From Eubacteriales bacterium (GTDB lineage: Bacteria > Bacillota_A > Clostridia > Lachnospirales > Lachnospiraceae): a stretch of 9,502 bases of DNA. Shown here one piece after another: positions 1 through 6,229 of this stretch. Under the pieces are notes generated by a model. It worked only from the letters and a program-made list of their open reading frames with translations. It had not been told where the DNA came from and made no database searches. The first letter of the stretch is position 1, and every line of letters begins with the position of its first letter. The stretch spans positions 1 through 9,502 of the forward strand of contig JAUNAE010000129.1 of assembly GCA_030527765.1 (NCBI GenBank), given 5' to 3'. The position numbers were made by a program, and so were the translations under genes.

Positions 1-1
1 T

Positions 2-103
2 GAGACTGCAGGAGCCAAAGATACCTATGCTCTTCTAAAGGCAATGAAGACATTCTTTGGAACAACTGTCAAAATGAAAGCAGCAGGGGAGTATGAGTTT
101 TAA
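2..103 (+). CDS. C-terminal end of an unrecognised protein (partial)
   Basis: An open frame enters from the left edge and stops at TAA 101-103, giving the last 33 residues of a protein. The readable end includes AKDTYALLKAMKTFFG and finishes in AGEYEF. I do not recognise the family from so short a tail and assign no function. The codon use is like that of the neighbouring genes. No T-tract terminator follows, and the next promoter begins almost at once at 107, so some transcription may read through into queT. Confidence 0.6.
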   Translation, partial: ETAGAKDTYALLKAMKTFFGTTVKMKAAGEYEF

Positions 104-106
104 TAC

Positions 107-135
107 TTGCAATCGGAAAGATTGCATGCTATACT
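107..135 (+). promoter_or_regulatory. Sigma-A promoter for the queT leader
   Basis: TTGCAA at 107-112 and TATACT at 130-135 are separated by 17 nt. A TG dinucleotide at 127-128 gives an extended -10 element. Transcription would start near 142 and produce a leader of about 135 nt before the queT start codon. The promoter lies directly behind the stop of the upstream gene. Confidence 0.7.
108..126. repeat. Perfect 7-bp inverted repeat over the -35 and spacer
   Basis: TGCAATC at 108-114 and GATTGCA at 120-126 are exact reverse complements around GGAAA. No T-run follows, so this is a poor terminator. It covers most of the -35 box and the first part of the spacer, a position where a dimeric repressor could bind. 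A chance palindrome, or a remnant 3' hairpin of the upstream gene, remains possible. Confidence 0.5.
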
Positions 136-223
136 ACCACACGTTGCAGTGCTCATAAAAATAAGGTCTTATAGAGCCTGCCGGAGGTATATCTCAGTCG
201 GAATTTTCCGGACTGCGATGAAT

Positions 224-264
224 CGAGTGTTCGTGACCTTCCACTCGTAAAACAAAACTAAAGG
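224..264 (+). promoter_or_regulatory. Candidate preQ1 riboswitch (class I-like pseudoknot)
   Basis: A 6-bp stem, CGAGTG 224-229 with CACTCG 242-247, closes a 12-nt loop. An A-rich tail follows (TAAAACAAAACTAAAGG, 248-264), very like the tail of small preQ1-I aptamers. Loop bases CCTT 237-240 can pair with AAGG 261-264, forming an H-type pseudoknot that includes the Shine-Dalgarno bases. Ligand binding would therefore be expected to block translation. Two further hairpins upstream compete for shared bases: CAGTC 195-199 with GACTG 211-215, and CCGGA 181-185 with TCCGG 207-211. The assignment rests on the tail, the pseudoknot and the adjacent queT, which is a known preQ1-riboswitch target family. 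The exact preQ1 class is not proven. Confidence 0.6.
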
Positions 265-276
265 AGAACATTGAAA

Positions 277-777
277 ATGAAAAAGCAAAACACACTGTAC
301 CTCGTTCAGGGAGCAGCAATCGCAGCAATTTAAGTTGTACTGACACTGCTGTTCGCACCACTTAGCTATGGAGAAGTTCAAGTTCGTTTCTCAGATGCAC
401 TGACCATTCTTCCATTCTTCACACCGGCCGCAATTCCGGGGCTGTTTGTAGGATGTCTGCTTGCCAACATTCTTGGAGGAGCAGCTCTTCCGGATGTTAT
501 TTTCGGAAGCCTTGCGACCCTCATTGGCGCATATTTCACTTACAAGCTTGGTAAGAAGAGCAAATGGCTGGCACCGGTTCCTCCGATCGTGGCAAACGCA
601 CTGATTGTGCCGTTTGTACTGAAATACGCTTATGCAGTACCGCTTCCGATCTGGATGATGGTTCTGACTGTCGGAGCAGGAGAGGTGATTTCTGCAGGAG
701 TATTAGGTTCCATTCTTTTGAATGTGCTGAACAAATATTCCTTCCGTATTTTTCAGAAAGAAAGTGTAGAAGCATAA
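277..777 (+). pseudogene. queT: queT, queuosine-precursor ECF transporter S component, with in-frame stop
   Basis: QueT-family proteins are small integral-membrane substrate-binding (S) components of ECF transporters. They import a queuosine precursor such as preQ1 for tRNA wobble-base modification. ATG 277 lies 10 nt after AAGGAG. The frame opens with MKKQNTLYLVQGAAIAAI, meets TAA at 331-333 (codon 19), and then runs open for 147 codons to TAA 775-777. The readable family signature after the stop includes LTILPFFTPAAIPGLF and GCLLANILGG, and hydrophobic helices continue to the end. Read through, the product would be 166 residues, about the normal family length. Relatives usually have an aromatic residue at this position, so a single change from TAT or TAC to TAA explains the break. 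No in-frame ATG, GTG or TTG follows until 589, so a restart would lose most of the protein. A recent nonsense mutation or a sequence error is likely. Confidence 0.85.
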
Positions 778-813
778 TCAGATACCGGAGTCAAACGTCA
801 AAGGAAAGCGGAT

Positions 814-842
814 ATGTGCAATCCCCTCTACTACTTGCACAT
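814..842. repeat. Inverted repeat downstream of queT
   Basis: ATGTGCAA 814-821 and TTGCACAT 835-842 are perfect reverse complements around a 13-nt loop, and wobble pairing can extend the stem by two bases. No T-tract follows, so it is not an intrinsic terminator by itself. It may be an RNA 3'-end structure or a protein-binding palindrome. Confidence 0.45.
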
Positions 843-878
843 GTTATCATTTGAGGTTTCATGAACGGTATTCAATAG

Positions 879-925
879 AATCCCCGATCATCATGTAAAA
901 TACATGAGGTCGGGGATTTTGTTGT
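879..925 (+). terminator. Rho-independent terminator after queT
   Basis: AATCCCCGA 879-887 pairs with TCGGGGATT 910-918. An upper stem, TCATGTA 891-897 with TACATGA 901-907, closes on a 3-nt loop, with a small asymmetric internal loop between the two helices. The tail TTTTGTTGTT follows. It ends the queT transcript. Confidence 0.85.
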
Positions 926-1132
926 TATGAGGTCTCGCAAGAACAATAGGCAGGTACAGTATACGAGCACAATATTGAACGGGTGGAATGTCTTCTTATG
1001 AAGAACGAAATTGGTTGAAATTTCATCAGTTTGTTTTATACTTATGGTAAAAGCATGTAAATAATTAAATTCCATTGATATTCTTATACACAATAGCTAA
1101 TTCAGTTGAGAACAAGAGCAGGAGGATGAGGA
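926..1132. other. Intergenic spacer holding one promoter
   Basis: No convincing gene is seen on either strand between the queT terminator and the next coding region. Apart from the promoter at 1015-1042 and a ribosome binding site (AGGAGG, 1120-1125), the AT-rich stretch shows no repeat or RNA structure that I can support. Confidence 0.6.
1015..1042 (+). promoter_or_regulatory. Sigma-A promoter for the PstS-like gene pair
   Basis: TTGAAA 1015-1020 and TATACT 1037-1042 are separated by 16 nt. Initiation near 1049 would leave a leader of about 84 nt before ATG 1133. No Pho-box-like direct repeat is obvious, so phosphate control cannot be argued from sequence. Confidence 0.6.
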
Positions 1133-2014
1133 ATGAAGAAACAGATGATTTCTCTGATAATGGCCGGAATGATGTGTCAGGCTTTGGGTGGTGCTGTTTA
1201 TGCGGAAGAGGCAGAACTTCCTAAGATGGCCTATGAAGATTTTCCGAAGATGGATGGCTCCCTGGCCTGTGTGCCGCTGATGGAAGCTTTGGGGCGAAAA
1301 GTCACTGACTGCAGCGAGAACGAAGCGGAATCTCTTCTGGATGATTTCAGTAACACAAATCCCTGTTATCTTGCATTGGCGGAAGGAAACAGAGATTTCT
1401 GCATTGCTTATGAACCCGCCGGAGAAACTGTTGAAAAGCTGAAAGAGTATGCCCCTCTTACCATGAATCCGGTGGGAAAAGACGCACTTGTGTTTATTGT
1501 CAATGAAGGAAATCCGGTGGACACACTGACTACGGCTCAGGTTCACGATATTTTTACCGGAAAGATTACAAACTGGAAAGAGGTTGGGGGAGAGGATGCA
1601 AAGATACAGGTGTTTACCCGCCCGGAAAAAAGCGGCAGCCAGACACTGATGCGAAAGCTTTTGATTGGTGAGGAAGCGATGACGGAGGCGAATACCAAAG
1701 AAGTTTCGACAATGGAAGGGATGATAACGGAGTTTCTTGACTATGACAATTCGGCGGCAGCCATCGGGTACTCTGTATACTATTATGCTTCTGAAATGAT
1801 GGGAGTTTCCGGAATGAAATTTGTCAGCGTTGAAGAAACTGCGCCGACAAAGGAGACGATCGCAGATGGCAGCTATCCATTGGTGAATGACTTCTATTTT
1901 GTTACACGGGAGGATTCACCGGATTCGGCGAAGAATATTGGAAATTGGCTTTTGTCCTCGGAAGGACAGGATTTTGTGGAGGAATGTGGTTATGTTCCGG
2001 TGGAGAAGAAATAA
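1133..2014 (+). CDS. Secreted PstS-like substrate-binding protein
   Basis: This 293-residue protein has the PBP-like fold of the PstS phosphate-binding family. ATG 1133 follows AGGAGG by 7 nt. Residues 1-24 form a signal peptide ending AVYA, with likely cleavage before EEAE. There is no clear lipobox, although Gram-positive PstS proteins are usually lipoproteins. Family marks are DGS at 41-43 (first ligand-binding loop), FTGKITNWKEVGG at about 141-153, the RPEKSGSQT loop at 163-171 (matching the usual R-x-x-SGT anion-binding segment), and AIGYS at 210-214. The expected GSTS-type first loop is degenerate (DGSLACVP), so phosphate as ligand is uncertain. No pstC, pstA or pstB follows. Instead, a second exported protein overlaps its 3' end. 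The protein may bind another anion, or act in sensing or adhesion rather than ABC uptake. Confidence 0.85.
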   Translation: MKKQMISLIMAGMMCQALGGAVYAEEAELPKMAYEDFPKMDGSLACVPLMEALGRKVTDCSENEAESLLDDFSNTNPCYLALAEGNRDFCIAYEPAGETVEKLKEYAPLTMNPVGKDALVFIVNEGNPVDTLTTAQVHDIFTGKITNWKEVGGEDAKIQVFTRPEKSGSQTLMRKLLIGEEAMTEANTKEVSTMEGMITEFLDYDNSAAAIGYSVYYYASEMMGVSGMKFVSVEETAPTKETIADGSYPLVNDFYFVTREDSPDSAKNIGNWLLSSEGQDFVEECGYVPVEKK

Positions 2015-3425
2015 ATACAAAGTAATCGGTGTGCTGGGGGGAATTCTTTTTGGAAGTGTGGCTGTCTCAGCTGTGGTGCAGGCAAAACTCTGTGAGGACA
2101 ATCAGTACATTCTTCTGCAGGGAGGCGATGCGGGGAGTCTTGGAGCAGAAAACGGCGTTGCGCTGATTAACCATGATGGGGAATACTGTACGACATTGGA
2201 TATTTCCACAACCTGGTTTCAAGAACCGGCGATCATTTCAGAGGATGCCATTCTGCTGGAACATAGAAACGGCATGGTAATTCCATACAGTGTTTTCAAT
2301 AATCAGGAACTTGGTGAGTATCCATTTCCGGAGACATCGGTGAGAAGCATCGATGGATATTACGGAGTTTATGATAATGAAAAAGGCAGTTTCGATGTAT
2401 ATGATGAGACAGGAAGCGTACGGTATCACATGGAATTCTTTGCGAAAACAGGGGAATACGCAAGCATGAATCTTGTGCCTTTAAAAGACGGCTTTGCTGC
2501 TGCAGCTGCAGATGGGGAAAAAGGCTGCGGAGTTTTGTTTGATGAAGAAGGCAATGCGATTCGGGAACTCTCAGAAGAAATCAGTAAAAAAATATGTGGT
2601 ATTTACGGAGCTGGTCAGGGAAATGCAATTCTAGGAAACTATATCTGTGATGAGCAGTCTGTCTGGGATATGGACGGAAATGAGATTCTGAGAGGCAGTA
2701 GAATTTCGGTTTTTACAGGAAAAACCTACGGTTATTTTGAGATGGAACTGGGTCTTATAGATGTTGGAAAATTTGCGCTTGTTTCCCTGGAGGATGGAAC
2801 GGTCCAACTTCTGAATAGTGATCTGGAACCCATAGAGTACAGGGGCGGGATGGAAAGCCCTGATGCGAGTATCTGCTACGGAAATTACGTCCGGGGAGGC
2901 GTATACGAAGAGCTTGGGGGACGGGAGTGCGTCGGCTTTGTGAAAGACGGAAAGGGAGAAATGCAGCCCTATGGGATGGAGAATGGCAAAGCCTATATTC
3001 TGACAGATGGAATTCTTTTTACCTTGCTTGAGGTAGAAATGGAAGAAGGAGAATATCCTTACCTTTACAATAAGAATTATCTGGTGACCGGAAGAGCTGT
3101 GCAGGATGAGAATGAAGAAGGCGAAACTTCGGTGTTTACCGTATATAAGAATCCGGAAGGGGAAGAGGTATATTCCGTAAAAACGATGTATATGATGGAT
3201 CAGATTCAGCTTTCGGAGAACCTGCTTTATCTCGAAGATTCGGAAAGTGAAGGATACCGACAACAGGGAACGCTCTATAATGAGAAAGACGAAATCGTGG
3301 ATAAACTGAAATACGGACTTGCCTGGAAAGGGGAGTATTGGTATACAGTAAGAGGAATTTACCAGGGGTTCGTCAATGAAAAAGGAGAATGGGAAGCGAA
3401 GTTTAACCTGAACTGGAAAGAGTGA
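1992..3425 (+). CDS. Signal-anchored repeat protein of unknown function
   Basis: I do not recognise a named family. ATG 1992 is preceded by GGAGGA 1978-1983 at 8 nt, so it is preferred over a GTG at 1986, which is too close to that site. The frame is open further upstream to 1887, but those codons lie inside the preceding gene. The product is 477 residues. MFRWRRNKYK is followed by a hydrophobic helix at about 11-31, acting as signal peptide or anchor. The exported remainder holds recurring short units of the form strand-D-x-x-G-N/E-strand, such as LINHDGEY, FDEEGNAIRE, WDMDGNEI and FVNEKGEWEA. These suggest a beta-propeller or WG-like repeat fold. It overlaps the PstS-like gene by 23 nt, implying translational coupling and a joint role at the cell surface. 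Codon use matches the neighbours. Confidence 0.75.
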   Translation: MFRWRRNKYKVIGVLGGILFGSVAVSAVVQAKLCEDNQYILLQGGDAGSLGAENGVALINHDGEYCTTLDISTTWFQEPAIISEDAILLEHRNGMVIPYSVFNNQELGEYPFPETSVRSIDGYYGVYDNEKGSFDVYDETGSVRYHMEFFAKTGEYASMNLVPLKDGFAAAAADGEKGCGVLFDEEGNAIRELSEEISKKICGIYGAGQGNAILGNYICDEQSVWDMDGNEILRGSRISVFTGKTYGYFEMELGLIDVGKFALVSLEDGTVQLLNSDLEPIEYRGGMESPDASICYGNYVRGGVYEELGGRECVGFVKDGKGEMQPYGMENGKAYILTDGILFTLLEVEMEEGEYPYLYNKNYLVTGRAVQDENEEGETSVFTVYKNPEGEEVYSVKTMYMMDQIQLSENLLYLEDSESEGYRQQGTLYNEKDEIVDKLKYGLAWKGEYWYTVRGIYQGFVNEKGEWEAKFNLNWKE

Positions 3426-3437
3426 TCAGCACCTGTG

Positions 3438-3505
3438 AAGCAGGGATTTAAACCCCCACTGAGACTAATTTGTTATCCCTGCTTATAGAAGATGGGGGTC
3501 TCCCC
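3438..3505 (+). other. Interlocking inverted repeats in the 3' untranslated region
   Basis: AAGCAGGGAT 3438-3447 is a perfect complement of ATCCCTGCTT 3475-3484. ACCCCCA 3452-3458, inside that loop, is a perfect complement of TGGGGGT 3493-3499, outside it, so the two helices would form an H-type pseudoknot. Alternatives compete for the same bases: GAGAC 3461-3465 with GTCTC 3498-3502, and a tight GGGG-TCT-CCCC hairpin at 3495-3505. It lies between the stop of the repeat-protein gene and a strong terminator, and upstream of the tcdA promoter. Function is unknown. Confidence 0.5.
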
Positions 3506-3520
3506 GGCTGAGATGAAAAG

Positions 3521-3574
3521 AAACTGTATCTTATGAAGTTTTGGATTTTATAAGATGCAGTTTTCTTTTGTTTT
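3521..3574 (+). terminator. Rho-independent terminator of the PstS-like pair
   Basis: A 14-bp stem pairs 3521-3534 with 3550-3563, with one G-U wobble and a 15-nt loop. The T-rich tail TTTTCTTTTGTTTT (3561-3574) follows. The tail runs directly into the -35 box of the next promoter. Confidence 0.85.
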
Positions 3575-3601
3575 GACAGTATCCCTGTTAGATTGTATAA
3601 T
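3573..3601 (+). promoter_or_regulatory. Perfect-consensus sigma-A promoter of the tcdA-murB-rapZ-whiA-crh operon
   Basis: TTGACA 3573-3578 and TATAAT 3596-3601 are separated by exactly 17 nt, the full sigma-A consensus. Transcription would start near 3608, giving a leader of about 28 nt before ATG 3636. This implies strong, probably constitutive expression of the operon and rules out in-frame starts upstream of the promoter. No operator is visible. Confidence 0.85.
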
Positions 3602-3635
3602 GAAATGGAATATCGGCAGATGGGAGGGTGGTAAG

Positions 3636-4382
3636 ATGCTGGATGCATTTTCCCGCATGGAAATGCTGCTGGGAGCAAAAGAAGCTGACCAGCTTGCCAG
3701 AGCACGGATTGCTGTGTTTGGCCTGGGAGGAGTCGGTTCGTATATTGTTGAAACACTGGCAAGATGCGGCGTAGGCTGTTTGACCCTGGTTGACGGGGAC
3801 TCCATTGACATAACAGATATTAACAGACAGCTCTTTGCCTTCCGTTCTACTGTTGGCCGGAGTAAGGTGGAGGTTGCGAAGGAATATATTCGGGATATTG
3901 ATGATCGGATCCTTGTGAATACTTACGGCACCTATTATCGGCAGGAAACGGCGGATATGATTGATTTTCACATGTTTGACTATGTGGTGGATGCGACAAA
4001 TTCCCGGAAGGATAAGATGCTGATCGCCGGCAAGGCGGCAGAGCATAAGATTCCGGTAATTACCTGCATCAATGTGGAGAATCGAATGGATCCGTCCAAA
4101 TTTGAGCTTTTGGATTTGAGCAAAGTGCAGCTTGGAGTTATGAACCCGATGCTCAGAAAGATTAAATCGGAATTCAGACAGGTTCCGACCGGAAAAATCA
4201 AACTCCTTTTTTCAAGAGAGAAGGGAGAAGAGTCCAGAGGCAGTATCGCCTTCGTTCCGGGAATGGCCGGACTGGTTGTTGCGCGAGAGATTGTAAAGGA
4301 CATTCTTTCGGCATACAATGCAGAGCATTCGGGAGAACAGGGATCGAATCAAAAAACGAATCAAAAACTGAAGAAAAAGTGA
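3636..4382 (+). CDS. tcdA: TcdA-like tRNA threonylcarbamoyladenosine dehydratase (ThiF/E1 family)
   Basis: TcdA uses ATP to cyclise N6-threonylcarbamoyladenosine at position 37 of ANN-decoding tRNAs to ct6A. ATG 3636 follows GGGAGGG by 7 nt. An upstream in-frame ATG at 3555 lies before the promoter and within the terminator, so it is rejected. The product is 248 residues, within the family range. It opens FSRMEMLLGA, then has the Rossmann nucleotide loop GLGGVGS and the E1-like DGDSIDITDINRQ segment that contacts ATP. VVDATNSRKDK follows, and the end reads SIAFVPGMAGLVVA. Several positions differ from typical TcdA: TN replaces the ID/SD after VVDA, INVENRMDP replaces the GA-x-NK-x-DP region, and MNPML stands in place of DPLA. 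It may be a divergent TcdA or another ThiF-like enzyme. It is first in the operon, and its stop is about 11 nt before murB. Confidence 0.8.
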   Translation: MLDAFSRMEMLLGAKEADQLARARIAVFGLGGVGSYIVETLARCGVGCLTLVDGDSIDITDINRQLFAFRSTVGRSKVEVAKEYIRDIDDRILVNTYGTYYRQETADMIDFHMFDYVVDATNSRKDKMLIAGKAAEHKIPVITCINVENRMDPSKFELLDLSKVQLGVMNPMLRKIKSEFRQVPTGKIKLLFSREKGEESRGSIAFVPGMAGLVVAREIVKDILSAYNAEHSGEQGSNQKTNQKLKKK

Positions 4383-4393
4383 GGATGAATAGA

Positions 4394-5305
4394 TTGAATC
4401 AGGAAGTGATAAAACGCTTTAAGGATTTGCTGGGAGAGGAGAACGTACTGGTTGATGAGCCTATGAATCGCCATACGACTTTTCGCATCGGCGGCCCGGC
4501 AGATCTTTTTTTGATGCCCGGTACGACAGAAGAGATACAGAAGATTCTTGCTCTCTGCAAAGAGTGTGAGATTCCGTTTTTTATCCTTGGAAATGGAAGC
4601 AATCTGCTTGTAAGTGATCAGGGATATCGAGGAGCCGTGATTCAGATTTACAAGAACCTGAATCAGGTGTTTGTTCATGGACATCGCATTGTGGCTCAGG
4701 CAGGTGCACTGCTTTCTACCATTGCGGCAGCTGCACGAAACGCCTCTTTGACCGGGTTTGAGTTTGCCGGAGGAATTCCGGGAACGCTTGGAGGTGCTGC
4801 GGTCATGAATGCCGGCGCTTACGGCGGCGAAATGAAGCAGGTACTTGAGGAAGTAACCGCTATGACCCCTGCCGGTGAAGTGATCCATATTCCGGCGAGA
4901 GAGCTGGAACTGGAGTATAGAAGCAGCGTGATTAAGAAGAATCACTGGATTGTGCTGGAGGCGGTTATTGAGCTGCAGCCGGGAGATGAGGATGAGATCC
5001 GAGATACCATGAGAGATCTCAGCCAGAGACGTATTGACAAACAGCCGCTGGAATTTCCGAGCGCAGGAAGTACCTTCAAACGCCCGGTGGGGTATTTTGC
5101 GGGAAAACTGATTATGGATGCCGGGCTTCGAGGCTACCGTGTAGGAGATGCCATGGTTTCTGAAAAGCATTGTGGATTTGTCATTAATGTAGGAGAAGCC
5201 ACTGCCGCAGATGTATGTCAGCTTATGAAAGATGTCAGTGAGCGGGTAGAAGCTGAGTTTGGAGTTACGCTGGAGCCTGAGGTGAAATTCCTCGGAGAGT
5301 TTTAG
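4394..5305 (+). CDS. murB: UDP-N-acetylenolpyruvoylglucosamine reductase MurB
   Basis: MurB is the FAD- and NADPH-dependent cytoplasmic enzyme that reduces enolpyruvyl-UDP-GlcNAc to UDP-MurNAc, the second committed step of peptidoglycan synthesis. TTG 4394 is chosen because GAGG 4381-4384 lies 9 nt upstream and because MNQEV matches the usual start of the family. ATG 4385 directly abuts that GAGG and GTG 4379 overlaps the tcdA stop; both remain possible. From TTG the protein has 303 residues. FAD-binding segments are TTFRIGGPADLF (from about 28), LGNGSNLLVSD, and GFEFAGGIPGTLGGA followed by NAGAYGGEM. Catalytic residues of the family appear as Arg176 in YRSS, Ser226 in PSAGSTFKRP and Glu296 in LEPEV. 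It is a type II MurB of ordinary length. It sits between tcdA and rapZ with a 12-nt gap to the latter. Confidence 0.96.
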   Translation: MNQEVIKRFKDLLGEENVLVDEPMNRHTTFRIGGPADLFLMPGTTEEIQKILALCKECEIPFFILGNGSNLLVSDQGYRGAVIQIYKNLNQVFVHGHRIVAQAGALLSTIAAAARNASLTGFEFAGGIPGTLGGAAVMNAGAYGGEMKQVLEEVTAMTPAGEVIHIPARELELEYRSSVIKKNHWIVLEAVIELQPGDEDEIRDTMRDLSQRRIDKQPLEFPSAGSTFKRPVGYFAGKLIMDAGLRGYRVGDAMVSEKHCGFVINVGEATAADVCQLMKDVSERVEAEFGVTLEPEVKFLGEF

Positions 5306-5317
5306 GAGCAGAGGATT

Positions 5318-6196
5318 ATGCGCTTTGTGATTGTTACGGGAATGTCCGGAGCGGGAAAAACCGCCGCCCTGAAGATGCTGGAGGATATGCGTTTCTTCTG
5401 CGTCGACAACCTGCCGATTCCTCTGATTGTCAAGTTTGCGGCACTGATGCTGGAAGCGAGAGGGGAAGATGTTCAGGATGTGGCTCTTGGGATTGATGCC
5501 CGGAGCGGAAGCACTTCGGAGGAACTTTACGAAGAACTGAAAAAGCTGAAAGCTCTCGGGTATAATTTTCAGATTCTCTTTCTGGATGCTTCGGACCGCG
5601 TACTTGTAAAGCGTTTTAAGGAGACGAGAAGACGCCATCCTCTTTCCATGAATGGAAGAGTAGAAGAGGGTCTGGAAAAAGAGCGTGCTCAGCTTGGGGA
5701 GATCCGAAAGAAAGCAGATTATCTTGTGGACACAAGTCATCTTCTCACGAGGGAACTGAAGCAGGAACTGGAGCGAATCTTCGTAGAGAATGTCCGTTTC
5801 AACAACCTTATGGTGACGGTTCTCTCCTTTGGATTCAAATATGGAATTCCCAGCGACGCAGATCTGGTATTTGATGTAAGATTTTTGCCGAATCCTTATT
5901 ATGTGGAAGAACTGAGACCTCTCACAGGAATGGATGATGCGGTATTTAACTATGTCATGGAGAATGAAGATGCGAAGGAATTTGCACAGAAGCTGGAGGA
6001 TATGGTTCAGTTTCTGATTCCGAAGTATGCAAGTGAAGGTAAGACGAGTCTGGTCATCGCAATTGGCTGTACCGGAGGAAAGCATCGTTCCATTACTATT
6101 GCAAGAGAACTTTATCACAGACTTGCCGGAAAGGGTGAGTATGGATATCGTCTGGAACACAGGGATTCGGAGAAAGACCGCCGAATCGGAAAATAA
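5318..6196 (+). CDS. rapZ: RapZ/YvcJ nucleotide-binding protein
   Basis: This protein is a full-length 292-residue member of the RapZ/YvcJ P-loop family. Family members bind and hydrolyse nucleotides. In Escherichia coli RapZ controls the GlmZ small RNA and hence glucosamine-6-phosphate synthase; in Bacillus YvcJ affects competence. ATG 5318 follows AGAGGA closely. The Walker A motif is GMSGAGKT at 8-15, followed by the family's DNLP at 30-33. A central SFGFKYG and DVRFLPNPYY segment and the C-terminal GCTGGKHRS at 250-258, part of the conserved C-terminal domain, are also present. The protein lies directly after murB and before whiA, so it is co-transcribed with cell-wall precursor synthesis. 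Whether a GlmZ-like RNA target exists in this organism cannot be told. Confidence 0.96.
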   Translation: MRFVIVTGMSGAGKTAALKMLEDMRFFCVDNLPIPLIVKFAALMLEARGEDVQDVALGIDARSGSTSEELYEELKKLKALGYNFQILFLDASDRVLVKRFKETRRRHPLSMNGRVEEGLEKERAQLGEIRKKADYLVDTSHLLTRELKQELERIFVENVRFNNLMVTVLSFGFKYGIPSDADLVFDVRFLPNPYYVEELRPLTGMDDAVFNYVMENEDAKEFAQKLEDMVQFLIPKYASEGKTSLVIAIGCTGGKHRSITIARELYHRLAGKGEYGYRLEHRDSEKDRRIGK

Positions 6197-6229
6197 AATC
6201 TGGTCTTTGGAAATGTGAGGCTGTAGAGA

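Noticed and set aside
564..854. 96-codon plus-strand open frame in another frame over queT
   Set aside because: It overlaps the clearly family-like QueT frame and has no start signal or recognisable motif.
872..1093. Small minus-strand open frame in the intergenic region
   Set aside because: It crosses the queT terminator, lacks a ribosome binding site and shows no protein-like pattern.
1887..1991. Upstream extension of the repeat protein into the PstS-like gene
   Set aside because: The extra codons encode a arginine-rich out-of-frame reading of the PstS-like 3' end. ATG 1992 has GGAGGA at proper spacing and begins a plausible signal sequence.
3493..3530. TPP-riboswitch-like words (GGGG, GGCTGAGAT, AACTG-x-ATC)
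   Set aside because: The 3' half of the TPP aptamer (the TGG-x-TAAT-x-CCAGCG and AGGGA region) is missing, the promoter of tcdA lies downstream of it, and no thiamine gene follows.
3555..3635. Upstream in-frame start giving a longer TcdA
   Set aside because: The ATG lies inside the terminator stem and before the TTGACA/TATAAT promoter, with no ribosome binding site. ATG 3636 has a good one.
4361..6160. A 599-codon open frame on the minus strand
   Set aside because: It lies antisense to tcdA's end, murB and rapZ, which have clear family motifs, and its translation has no recognisable domain. It is a shadow of the codon bias of those genes.
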